In this document: piece by piece, positions 47,253-58,070 of the stretch
Numbering within the stretch: position 1 is the first letter of the stretch
How the letters are laid out: each line of letters starts with the position of its first letter
From: Helichrysum umbraculigerum
Taxonomy: Eukaryota > Streptophyta > Magnoliopsida > Asterales > Asteraceae
Length of the DNA: 64,000 nt
Reading direction: 5' to 3'
NCBI GenBank assembly: GCA_949592205.1
Contig: CATIUR010000005.1
Span: forward strand, 107,009,277-107,073,276
Program-made: the position numbers and the translations under genes
Notes under the pieces: model-generated
The model's database searches: none
Told to the model about the DNA's origin: nothing
The model's input: the letters and a program-made list of their open reading frames with translations, nothing else

Positions 47253-47845
47253 TGATATCGCGTAAAAAGTCATGTTTTTACTACCGATATCCCTCTCATT
47301 CTGGAACGATTCTTGGCATTTTAATTCAAATATAGCACAAATCAGTAAAATTATGCCAAGATGGTCAAAACGAGGTTGCACGATAAAAATCAAGCAAAAC
47401 GGATGAAAAACGAAGATTCCACACACGTTTGAAGATTCAAGGCATCAAAACGAGGTTTCAAGACTAAAATGCCCTCCACCAACATCCATTCTGTCCAAGA
47501 TGTTCGTTTTCAAAATACGAATCCAACAGAAGAAGAATCAACTAAAACGGATAAAGAATGAAGATTCTACGACCGATGGAAGATCCAAATGATTCGTACG
47601 CAATATCTGGAGCTAGGGACCTCATCTCATGGCCTCTCCTATGTCAAAATCTTTCTTTTTGAATTACGAATCCAACAAAAAAATATTCGACGCAAAGGGA
47701 CGCATAACGAAGAAAACACGCACGAATCGAGAAACGAAGCAAAAGACGGCGAAACGGGGCGGCCACAGGCCAGCCGCCGCCGGCCCTGGGCCCACCGCCG
47801 CCGGCCACCCTGGCCCTGCCCCGGTTTCCGTTTTTGGTAACTTTT

Positions 47846-47930
47846 GGTACCTGGTGCGCCTACTTTTCGTGTTGTACGGTACCCGGTGCGCCTACTTTTT
47901 GCGTTGTACGGTACCCGGTGCACCCTTTTG
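47846..47930 (+). repeat. 32-bp tandem repeat in U3 of Athila-type LTR
   Basis: Units start at 47846, 47878 and 47910 (GGTACCCGGTGCGCCTAC type); the last is partial. The same repeats are at 56199-56281 and, inverted, near 42515-42600 and 62540-62625. They lie about 55 bp upstream of the TATA box, an enhancer-like placement. Confidence 0.8.
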
Positions 47931-47982
47931 GCTACCTTTTGCTAACATGCACCTCAAGATGCTAATGTGAGCCAAAACTCAC

Positions 47983-47991
47983 CTATAAATA
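47983..47991 (+). promoter_or_regulatory. TATA box of element P 5' LTR
   Basis: CTATAAATA in CACCTATAAATAGGAGG, conserved at 56337-56345 in the 3' LTR and, on the minus strand, at 62476-62484 in the F 5' LTR. Transcription should begin some 30 bp downstream. Confidence 0.75.
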
Positions 47992-49719
47992 GGAGGCTTT
48001 AGGCTTCATTTCAAAATGTCCCATATGCACTAGTCATATTACTTTCTTATTTTCTTATTCTACTTTCTTTCTTTAAATTTAGCATTAGATTAGTTTAGCA
48101 CTTTGTTTAGAGTAGAAAGAAAGCTAGGAACGTTTTGTAATCTTTGGTGTACGCTTGGAGTTACGCTCATTAATTCAAGTCTATTCCTTCTCGCATATTA
48201 ATCTCGGTTATTTCTATCCTTATCTATCTTAATTAAATATGTTTGCTTTAATTATGTTAGAGATCGTTTATGCCATGATTAGCGAGTAGATTACTATTGT
48301 ATTTGTTGTGATGTAGTTGGTATATATAATTGTGGGATGACTTTAAATACGTCGTGAAATAATACGATGGCCCCGATTCGACTGATTACGCGGTATAGTA
48401 TTGGAAATGCCTTTTGAGCATAGTACAAATATATGGAAGCCGGTAACGACCGAAGGTAGTTGTATTATGGATCGACGTTATAAAATTGGAAACTTTGTGA
48501 ACGGACTTATCTTGTGATTTTAAACCTAAAACTTACATTCGCCTTTCGATTAACAAACGTGATTGTAACCTTGTAAAGAGGAGTCGCGAACCTCAATACT
48601 CGGTCAATAGTTATCTGTGTAAAAACTATGTTTTTAATTGTAACGTCATGCAAGCATTATAAAATGCAATGTGATTACGTGGACTTGCCATGAGTATTGT
48701 ACACTTCTGATCACAATGTACTTATCATGTAAACATCGCGAAGCAATTAAAAGTGAAATACGGAAACATCGGTAAACGATTAAATACAATGTGAGCTACC
48801 ATAGCATTTTCCGACATGGTCTGGGTTTGACTTTCTGTAAAAAGCCGTCAGCATTTTAATTAGTTGTTTTAGTTTAGATTAGATTAGATTAGGTAGGCTA
48901 TAGGCTAAATGATCATTTACGAAAACCTAGGGATTTGTTAATTGTATTGAGAATGGCAAGTTTGAAATCCAACTTAAACCGATACTTTTTCCTAAAACCA
49001 CGAAACCTAAAGTACGGTATGCAAGAAACCTAAATGCTTTCCCTCGTTTATCACGCTTAAGTTTCATTGGTAGAAATTGATTAAATAAGTCCGCACACAA
49101 GTTTTAAGTTAGTTGTTTAATGGATTCATAATCATTGTGGTATTAAGAACGGCTAGACATGTTATGGACTTGCTACTCTATTCCTTCGCCCACGAGCGAA
49201 TACGTTCAATAATATGGGTCACTGACTCCCTCACAGGAGAGTGTGGAGAGTTGAGCATTGTCTGTCTGGTCAGAATCATGATACCTTAGTTCCTCGTGAC
49301 ATATTAGTTGATAACCGACTAATAAGGAATCTATTGGTTATACCATAAGTTAATGAATCTCATAAGCAACCCAATTTAGTTAATCGTTTTCCCATAAGAG
49401 TCATCATCCCATAATTATTAACTAACGAACTCACAACAAATACTACTTTGCATTATCTGACATCTTATTACATTTTATTCGCTTTACTTAGTTTACTTAA
49501 TTAACTGAACCAAAACCCCCAACGCACTCTTTTAAAACATTTACTAGAAAAGAAAGATTGATTGGATCACCTCCGTTTCAATTCAGTTTCTCTTTAAGAA
49601 CGACTCTAGGTCCAACTTACCGCCTACTAACCATTTGGTTCAGTACTAGTAAGTTACACTTAGACCCCAGCAAATATAAATTTTAAAACCACCAGTTGAT
49701 ATCAACGTCAACAAGTTTT

Positions 49720-49737
49720 TGGCGCCGCTGCCGGGGA
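49720..49737 (+). other. Primer-binding site of element P (tRNA-Asp)
   Basis: TGGCGCCGCTGCCGGGGA, complementary to the 3' end of plant tRNA-Asp(GTC) at 17 of 18 positions, 6 nt after the LTR. Confidence 0.92.
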
Positions 49738-49866
49738 GACTAACTGTCCGATCCAGAGGCTCAACCAATCCCAATTCTAGTAAACCCTTAGGATAAAACC
49801 TTCTAAAAAAAACACAAAAACATTTCCTTTATTGTCTATTTTCTTTATTGTCTTTTCTTTTAGTTT

Positions 49867-52788
49867 ATGACCTGTTCCCCTAGATCTGCACCACTGTTTA
49901 ACTTTCCCGATCCAGAACTTATAATACGCACTATTCGACGAGAAAAGAAGCAATCTGCACTTAAGCAAGCAATGGCTGAACGCATCACTCTCGCTGACAA
50001 CAGCAAACCCTCTATCGAAGGAAGAGGAGGACCAATTCTCTATCCTGAAACCCCTGGTCAATCTTTCGAGCTTAAACACCACATCATCCAACTAATCCAA
50101 AACCACTGTCAATTCCATGGATTGCCCAGTGATGACCCAAACTCGCACCTCAACAAGTTCATCTCTCTCTCAAATTTCTACAAGCAAAACGGAATTGGCC
50201 AAGACACAATCCGTTTATACATTTTCCCTTATTCGCTCACCCATCATGCGCAAACATGGTTTGAAGGTTTAGAGACCGGCTCTATCCCTTCATGGACTGC
50301 GATGGCGACAAAGTTTCTAACCAAGTACTTTCTGCCCTCTAAACAAACCAAACTCCAAAACGACATCATGAGCTTTCGGCAAGCTCACGATGAGTCATTA
50401 TATACCGCATGGGAACGATTCAAAGGAGCCTTGAAGAAATGCCCTAATCACCGACTCGATAAGTCTGCACAATTGTGCACTTTCTACAATGGTTTAGATC
50501 CTAACCACCGAACTACCCTCGATGCTGCTACACAAGGAAGCTTCATGGCAAAGACCGACGAAGAAGGATGGAACCTTATAGAAAACATGACCATGCATCA
50601 CCACGATTGGAATTCTGGAGATCATTCAACATCTTCCACACCTATCGCTGCTGCAAACCCAATTCCAGTCGAAGCAATTAAGGCACTAACGGAGAAAATG
50701 GACTCGCTCGTCAAACAGTTTGGAGAACTTAAGAAACAACGGCACCAAGTACACCAAGTGCAAGTCTGTCAACACTGCACCAACCCGCAACCATCTGGCG
50801 AATACCAAGTTGAATACGAAGAAGCAGATGGCACCGTCTACTATGCTCAATTTCCAGCTCGACCACCCGGTTTCAACCAAAACAACAACCAACCTAGAGG
50901 ACCTCCCTTTCCGCCGAGAAACAACCAAAAACCATACCAACCCCGATACCCACCTAGATATCCACCCTACCAACAACAATCACAACTTTCTTATAATCAA
51001 CCCCTTGCACTTCCTGCACCCACTTCCGACACAAACCAAACCGCTGAACAAACCACCAAGACAAATGCCCCAGCTTCAAGTTCAGACGACGCCTTCACCC
51101 AATTCATGCAAGGTCAACACCTGCTCAACCAAAAGACGTCCGCTAGACAAGATCAAGCCGACCTCTTCATGAGAAATCAATTGGCTGTGCTAAAGAAATT
51201 GGAAGCTCAAATTGGACAATTGGCACAACGTCTTGAGAATAGACCCCGAGGAAGTTTGCCTAGCAACACGGTTCAAAATCCGCATGTTGAGGAAGCAAAG
51301 CAACTTACAACACCAAAGGAAGCAGCTACTACTCCACCTGCTGCTGTTCCAGTAAAGGAAGAACCAAAGGACAAGACACTAGCTGTGAAAACAATGAACA
51401 AAGAGGTTAGAATCCCTTACCCCACTAGACTTAAAGTTCAACCTAAGAAACTGTCATCCTTTAAGCTAGATGGAAAATTCCTTGATACTATGTCTAGAGT
51501 TCCCGGTCGTAATAAGTATATTAGAAAGTTGCTATCCACCAAAGATAAATTGCCTGAAGTGAACAACATTCCCCTTAGTTCTGAAACTTCAGCCCTACTT
51601 AAAAATAGCCTTCCCGAAAAACTAGGAGATACTGGTAGATTTACACTCCCTTGTTCTATCTACAATTCCGGAAATATGAGCGCTTTAGCCGACTTAGGGG
51701 CCAGCATTAACCTTATGCCCTACTTCCTGTTTAAGAGGCTAGAACTTGAAAACTTGAAACCCACTAAGATGACCGTCCAGCTAGCTGACCAATCTGTTAG
51801 ATACCCCAAGGGAATAGCTGAGAATGTCCTTGTTCAAGTTGACAAATTTTTCTTTCCAACGGATTTCTTGGTAATGGATATCCACGAGGACATAAACATC
51901 CCAATTATCCTTGGAAGACCATTCATGAATACAGCTAGAGCGGTGATTGATGTGTATAACCACACGATTGTTTTACGATCGCATGGTGAAAGCATCACTT
52001 ACAAGATCGACCAACCGGAATGCACCCCAGAAGAGGAAGAATGTTGTGCTATATCCACAGGAAGAGTCTGTTCCGATGATGAATCAGAACCAGAAGAGGA
52101 ACCGCAATTCACCCGATCATCAGTTCTCATTTCTGACACCGAATACGACCCAGAAGAGGAAGAATATGAGGAAGCAGATGAAGAAATTGAATCTGACCCT
52201 GAGGAGGAAGAAGAAGAGGAAGATGAAGAAATGGAAGAAGATAAAGATCACACTGATTCGCCACAAATGGCCGAAGTTAAAGGAATACAAAATTGTGATG
52301 ATTATTCTTCATCTGAAGAATCAGTTGATTACGGAGTCATCCGTCAAGAGCTCAGATCCTCTCATCTTAAAAGAATGGGAAACATCCTAAATTCCTATCT
52401 CGATCCATCAAAACCCTTCACCAGAACCCGACTCCGAGACATAGAAACTTTTGAAGAAGGACTCCGATCATCACCACACCCAGACCAGTATGCCAAACTA
52501 CTACAGAGAATTTCAGCATATAAGGCACGTCAACCAGGAAGCTTTGCCGAAGAGAACCTCCATGACATAACAACCGAAGTCCGAACCATCAAAATCGATA
52601 GTTCTCACCCTTCAACAACGCACCCTCAGACGAAGAATTCCACCAATTTCCAGATTCACGTGATAAGGACTCCGACTGCAACAGTGAATGCGATGACGAT
52701 TACGTCAACATCACTCTTGATGAACACTCTATTCCACCAACACCTCTTGCTCCCCCTAATTCCCCTGCTGTCGCAACTGAGAGACTAG
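49867..52788 (+). CDS. gag: Element P gag and aspartic protease
   Basis: A 973-codon frame starting about 130 nt after the PBS. Residues about 70-240 form an Athila-type gag capsid domain (LNKFISLSNFYKQNGI, AQTWFEGL, FLTKYFLPSKQT). A Pro/Gln/Asn-rich linker follows with no CCHC knuckle (only an isolated CQHC). The aspartic protease lies near residues 600-700: catalytic DLGAS (Asp present, Thr replaced by Leu, as in many Athila copies), LADQSVRYPKG and IILGRPFMNTARAVID. A very acidic Glu-rich segment follows. RT should come next but does not. The last 55 or so residues are out of register: the reading frame that carries on downstream is open from 52602, so an indel between about 52602 and 52630 separates this from the next ORF. 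Gag packages RNA and PR processes Gag. Confidence 0.88.
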   Translation: MTCSPRSAPLFNFPDPELIIRTIRREKKQSALKQAMAERITLADNSKPSIEGRGGPILYPETPGQSFELKHHIIQLIQNHCQFHGLPSDDPNSHLNKFISLSNFYKQNGIGQDTIRLYIFPYSLTHHAQTWFEGLETGSIPSWTAMATKFLTKYFLPSKQTKLQNDIMSFRQAHDESLYTAWERFKGALKKCPNHRLDKSAQLCTFYNGLDPNHRTTLDAATQGSFMAKTDEEGWNLIENMTMHHHDWNSGDHSTSSTPIAAANPIPVEAIKALTEKMDSLVKQFGELKKQRHQVHQVQVCQHCTNPQPSGEYQVEYEEADGTVYYAQFPARPPGFNQNNNQPRGPPFPPRNNQKPYQPRYPPRYPPYQQQSQLSYNQPLALPAPTSDTNQTAEQTTKTNAPASSSDDAFTQFMQGQHLLNQKTSARQDQADLFMRNQLAVLKKLEAQIGQLAQRLENRPRGSLPSNTVQNPHVEEAKQLTTPKEAATTPPAAVPVKEEPKDKTLAVKTMNKEVRIPYPTRLKVQPKKLSSFKLDGKFLDTMSRVPGRNKYIRKLLSTKDKLPEVNNIPLSSETSALLKNSLPEKLGDTGRFTLPCSIYNSGNMSALADLGASINLMPYFLFKRLELENLKPTKMTVQLADQSVRYPKGIAENVLVQVDKFFFPTDFLVMDIHEDINIPIILGRPFMNTARAVIDVYNHTIVLRSHGESITYKIDQPECTPEEEECCAISTGRVCSDDESEPEEEPQFTRSSVLISDTEYDPEEEEYEEADEEIESDPEEEEEEEDEEMEEDKDHTDSPQMAEVKGIQNCDDYSSSEESVDYGVIRQELRSSHLKRMGNILNSYLDPSKPFTRTRLRDIETFEEGLRSSPHPDQYAKLLQRISAYKARQPGSFAEENLHDITTEVRTIKIDSSHPSTTHPQTKNSTNFQIHVIRTPTATVNAMTITSTSLLMNTLFHQHLLLPLIPLLSQLRD

Positions 52789-52817
52789 AAATCCCTCTGA
52801 TCGATACTCATCAAGAC

Positions 52818-53882
52818 ATGATTGAGATGATTGACGAATACGACGATGTCCGAATCATCGTAGAAGCTATCAAAGAGTCAACTAACGACTACAACACCGC
52901 CCAGAGACACATGATAAGGGCAATCATACGAGACTACGATTCATACCTAGCCAATTATGGAGAACCAGAGCCTAGCACTCTTCGGAGAAACATTCGAGCA
53001 TTCTCTGATCTGCTTCAAGAACAACTCACCAGAGAAGCTCAACAGCGAGAAAGACCCAACTACCCAATGGGAGAAATCGAATTCTACGGAAACCAAAGGC
53101 GAATATACCAAAAAGTATATTGTGCCTTAGCCGGATCAGCTTTTCCGTACTCATCAAGTCAAAAAGCTATTTTTGCATCAATGAGAACCAATCTGGAGAG
53201 AGCCACAGGGAACCCAAGAAGTTATGCCGACATTAGAATGGTGGGAGATCTTAGAACTCTTCTAGATCTCATCGAAGCTGGAGAGCACCTCACAGCATCA
53301 GAGAACTGCAGGATCGTCATCCAATCCACCATTGGGCACCACATTGAACTAATAATTGATGAGCTGAACGAGCCATCCTATGAAGAGGAAACTCGTGAGG
53401 TACCGAGATTCATCCCGCACATGTCGCAAATCAATTTAGCCACTTATGTGACTACCCGACTGCGCAAAATGTACCAAGAAGAAGACGTAGAACTCGACGT
53501 CTATCGAAATGGATATCGCGAGATATTCAGCAAGTTAATTTGCATCTTCACCGACTCGGATTTTCCCTTCAACCGTGAACAACATCAACTAATCTGAAAA
53601 GTGTGCCAAGCAACCAGATCTTTCGGAGGAGACCCTTGGGCTAATGATTTTGAAGAAGTGAAAACCGAATTCATGGCTTTAATCGCCTCGATAGGAAGAA
53701 ACCACCCACAGCGTGAAATCGTTCGAACTTACACCTGCACTCGCATTGACCCTAACGGACCAGTCACAAGGGCAGTTCGATACATCTGCTATGGAATGGC
53801 AATTCTCGACCGACTCGCCACCGATCACTTCAAAAGCTTCAGAATGCTATCCACCAACCCACCAACTCTCTTGCTGACATGA
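52818..53882 (+). pseudogene. Element P downstream ORF, unrecognised, replaces pol
   Basis: I do not recognise this protein. The frame is open from 52602 (before the first ATG at 52818) to a TGA at 53595-53597, then continues in the same frame from 53601 to 53882, so it was probably one reading frame fused to gag-PR and now broken by one frameshift and one stop. It is about 350 residues, acidic and predicted mostly helical, with no RT, RNase H, integrase or env motif and no membrane segment. Two parts look distantly alike: one around YGNQRRIYQKVYCALAGSAFPYSS and one around YRNGYREIFSKLICIFTDSDFPF, suggesting an old internal duplication. It ends close to the conserved post-ORF motif, which marks the end of coding in F and G too. 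It may be a captured host fragment or an element-specific accessory domain. Confidence 0.6.
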
Positions 53883-53992
53883 TAGAGCAATTCCTACAAT
53901 ACTATCCACCACGATACTCTCTACCAAGGAACCACAGTGACCACGCCACCACTACTGATGCGTCAAGCATCATCTGAAGAAGAAAAGGACTA

Positions 53993-54039
53993 AGTCGAGC
54001 TCTCGACTTTAAAAGAGCGCTTCTCGGGAGGCAACCCGT
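53993..54039 (+). other. Conserved post-ORF motif (P copy)
   Basis: A perfect hairpin AGTCGAGCTCTCGACT is followed by AGCGCTTCTCGGGAGGCAAC. The same arrangement occurs in G (2508-2558) and F (45663-45709). Confidence 0.6.
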
Positions 54040-55575
54040 GTTTGTTTTTACATTTCTGCAATTTTACCTTCCAAGAAGTGATAAAATCTCCGACTATCTT
54101 TCACACTCGAATCATACAAAGAATGCTCCAGCCTGCAAGGAAGCATCAACAACCGAAGAATAGTATATCCGACGTGTTCACACTCACGAGACCAATCACA
54201 AAAAGACTTGATCAAGAATGCGCCAAAGAAGACAAAGACCAGCAGATGCAACCAAAGGAATAATGCAACTACCGGGGAGTACTTCTATCCCATCTCTTTC
54301 ATTCATTTTAAATATGCCATATCCATTATGCTTATCACTAAGTTTGGGATTCAAACCCAACACACACACTGAAAGAATGAGTCTTAGATGTTTAAAACCC
54401 TAAGTGCGGGATTTTACCCCATTCAGAGCTTAGTGTAACATCGAGGACGATGTTCCTTTAAGTGTGGGATAGCAGTAGTTGCACTACTGTTAAAATGGAC
54501 ATTGGTATATGCTTGATTCTAAAATCGTTGCTCTTTATAAGACCTTGCTTCTCCATAAAAGTAAACAAAATTTTTCAAAATTAAGTTAAAAATATGTTGA
54601 AAATGAAAAATTTTAAACAAAGAATGATTTACTTTGGGGAAGAAGGAAAAATAAAAAACAAATTCTTTTGAAAAACAAGTTTAAAATTCCCATAAAGAGC
54701 ATCGCATGACTAAGCACACAACAAACCAACTTTCGATTCGTGAGGTATCTTGAGCCATATGAAAAGCATTCACTTTTAATGCTTCACCTTTTCGATTCTT
54801 GAGTGTGCCGATGTATGCGTTTAGAATCAGAACTTGCTCCTGTAATGCATTCCGAAGCCAAACTAGTGATTAAAGAGAAGATCGAATCACATCATTCTTG
54901 AACCCTTCTATACACCCCAAAATAAACACGTCATCCCGTACCTACTCAAAAGCATCCCTCAAACCTTATAAAGAGTTTCAAAGATGAAAGAAGAAAAGCT
55001 ACAAGGATACGAAGTCAAAACTATCTAAGAAAACTCGAAGAAAAGAAAGTCAAAGTGGAGAAAAGACTCCTTCAAATAACCAGAAGAAAAAGGGCGTCAA
55101 TCGTCCTAAAAAGTCAAAAACTTCAGCTCTCCAACTTCACAAAAAGAAAGAAAACCCAACAAAACCCCCTCTCACATCACCAACACCTCACTCCAAAACC
55201 CTACATCACTCCCCTAGAATGATTGTGGTTAGATCGACTTCACGCTCACCCAGAAAGGTAACGATTTGATTCTCGATCAAGCCTATGACGATAAACGAAG
55301 CATGACTGGCGTTCTGAGTGATTGATAATACTAGAATAGGAAACCCTAAACAGTTTGAGTGATTGGAGTGACCACCTTGAGAGGATCGCCTAGTCATGTA
55401 TCAAAGATCAAAGATCAAAAGCATGCTCCTAAAGATTACAACCTTGCTTTCAAAAATTAAATATCTTTATTTTTCCAAAACCCCTTTAGTAAAGAATTCC
55501 GTCTTAAAATATTTCATTATCTGCTTATCTTTAACCATGTTGAAAATGAGTTTGCTTGAGGACAAGCAAAGTTCT
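54040..55575 (+). repeat. Element P 3' noncoding region
   Basis: No credible gene. It contains CTAAGTGYGGGAT copies near 54398 and 54458, a palindromic ATCGAGGACGAT block (54434-54446), the AAGCATT hairpin (54764-54784), and a TTGCTTGAGGACAAGCAA palindrome (55552-55569) just before the polypurine tract. Confidence 0.75.
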
Positions 55576-55589
55576 AAGTGTGGGATACT
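55576..55589 (+). other. Polypurine tract of element P
   Basis: AAGTGTGGGATACT directly precedes the 3' LTR. It is less purine-pure than the Tekay tract but is identical in the F element, which supports the role. Confidence 0.65.
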
Positions 55590-58065
55590 TGATATCGCGT
55601 AAAAAGTCATGTTTTTACCACCGATATCCCTCTCATTCTGGAACGATTCTTGGCATTTTAATTCAAATATAGCACAAATCAGTAAAATTATGCCAAGATG
55701 GTCAAAACGAGGTTGCACGATAAAAATCAAGCAAAACGGATGAAAAACGAAGATTCCACACACGTTTGAAGATTCAAGGCATCAAAACGAGGTTTCAAGA
55801 CTAAAATGCCCTCCACCAACATCCATTCTGTCCAAGATGTTCGTTTTCAAAATACGAATCCAACAGAAGAAGAATCAACTAAAACGGATAAAGAATGAAG
55901 ATTCTACGCCCGTCGGAAGATCCAAATGATTCGTACACAATATCTGGAGCTAGGGACCTCATCTCAAGGCCTCTCCTATGTCAAAATCTTTGTTTTTGAA
56001 TTACGAATCCAACAAAAAAAGATTCGACGCAAACGGATGCATAACGAAGAAAACACGCACGAATCGAGAAACGAAGCAAAAGACAGCGAAATGGGGCGGC
56101 CACAGGCCAGCCGCCGCCGGCCCTGGGCCCACCGCCTCCGGCCACCACAGGGGCACCAGAGGCCACCCCCGTCCCGGTTTCTGTTTTTGGTAACTTTTGG
56201 TACCTGGTGCGCTCACTTTTCGTGTTGTACAGTACCCGGTGCGCCTACTTTTCGTGTTGTACGATACCCGGTGCACCCTTTTGGCCATCTTTTTCTAACA
56301 TGCACCCCTTGGTGCTAATGTGAGCCAAAGCTCACCTATAAATAGGAGGCTTAAGGCTCCATTTCAAAATGTCCCATATGCACTAGTCATATTACTTTCT
56401 TACTTTCTCATTCTACTTTCTTACTTTTAAAATTTAGCATTAGATTAGTTTAGCACTTTGTTTAGGGTAGAAAGAAAGCTAGGAACGTTTTGTAATCTTT
56501 GGTGTACGCTTGGAGTTACGCTCATTAATTCAAGTCTATTCCTTCTCGCATATTAATCTCGGTTATTTCTATCCTTATATATCTTAATTAAATATGTTTG
56601 CTTTAATTATGTTAGAGATCGTTTATGCCATGATTAGCGAGTAGATTACTATTGTATTTGTTGTGATGTAGTTGGTATATATAATTGTGGGATGACTTTA
56701 AATACGTCGTGAAATAATACGATGGCCCCGATTCGACTGATTACTCGGTATAGTATTGGAAATGCTTTTTGAGCATAGTACAAATATATGGAAGCCGGTA
56801 ACGACCGAAGGTAGTTGTATTATGGATCGACGTTATAAAATTGGAAACTTTGTGAATGGACTTATCTTGTGATCTTAAACCTAAAACTTACATTCGCCTT
56901 TCGATTAACAAACGTGATTGTAACCTTGTAAAGAGGAGTCGCGAACCTCAATACTCGGTCAATAGTTATCTGTGTAAAAACTATGTTTTTAATTGTAACG
57001 TCATGCAAGCATTATAAAATGCAATGTGATTACGTGGACTTGCCATGAGTATTGTACACTTCTGATCACAATGCACTTATCATGTAAACATCGCGAAGCA
57101 ATTAAACTCACAACGGAAACATCGGTAAACGATTAAATACGATGTGAGCTACCATAGCATTTTCCGACATGGTCTGGGTTTGACTTTCTGTAAAAAACCG
57201 TCAGCATTTTAATTAGTTGTTTTAGTTTAGATTAGATTAGATTAGGTAGGCTATAGGCTAAATGATCATTTACGAAAACCTAGGGATTTGTTAATTGTAT
57301 TGAGAATGGCAAGTTTGAAATCCAACTTAAACCGATACTTTTTCCTAAAACCACGAAACCTAAAGTACGGTATGCAAGAAACCTAAATGCTTTCCCTCGT
57401 TTATCACGCTTAAGTTTCATTGGTAGAAATTGATTAAATAAGTCCGCACACAAGTTCTAAGTTAGTTATTTAATGGATTCATAATCATTGTGGTATTAAG
57501 AACGGCTAGACATGTTATGGACTTGCTACTCTATTCCTTCACCCACGAGCGAATACGTTCAATAATATGGGTCACTGACTCCCTCACAGGAGAGTGTGGA
57601 GAGTTGAGCATTGTCTGTCTGGTCAGAATCATGATACCTTAGTTCCTCGTGACATATTAGTTGATAACCGACTAATAAGGAATCTATTGGTTATACCATA
57701 AGTTAATGAATCTCATAAGCAACCCAATTTAGTTAATCGTTTTCCCATAAGAGTCATCATCCCATAATTATTAACTAACGAACTCACAACAAATACTACT
57801 TTGCATTATCTGACATCTTATTACATTTTATTCGCTTTACTTAGTTTACTTAATTAACTGAACCAAAACCCCAACGCACTCTTTTAAAACATTTACTAGA
57901 AAAGAAAGATTGATTGGATCACCTCCGTTTCAATTCAGTTTCTCTTTAAGAATGACTCTAGGTCCAACTTACCGCCTACTAACCCTTTGGTTCAGTACTA
58001 GTAAGTCACACTTAGACCCCAGCAATTATAAATTTTAAAACCACCCGTTGATATCAACGTCAACA
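55590..58065 (+). repeat. Element P 3' LTR
   Basis: A 2476-bp LTR matching 47253-49713 with small indels. Tandem repeat at 56199-56281, TATA box at 56337-56345. Followed by TSD CAGAG (58066-58070). Confidence 0.93.
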
Positions 58066-58070
58066 CAGAG

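Larger units (their letters stand above)
47253..49713 (+). repeat. Element P 5' LTR
   Basis: A 2461-bp LTR starting TGATATCGCG and ending GTTGATATCAACGTCAACA (a terminal GTTGATATCAAC palindrome). U3 has a GC-rich block (47755-47825), a 32-bp tandem repeat (47846-47930) and a TATA box (CTATAAATA, 47983-47991). The frames over the GC-rich block on both strands are not genes. Confidence 0.93.
47253..58065 (+). mobile_element. Element P: Athila-type retrotransposon without pol
   Basis: A 10.8-kb element with TSD CAGAG, LTRs of 2461 and 2476 bp (TGATATCG...CAACGTCAACA), tRNA-Asp PBS, gag-protease, an unrecognised downstream ORF, a noncoding 3' region and a polypurine tract. RT, RNase H and integrase are absent, so P must borrow them from an element such as F. 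It sits in F in the opposite orientation. The LTRs look a few per cent different at most, mainly in the GC-rich U3 block. Confidence 0.92.
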
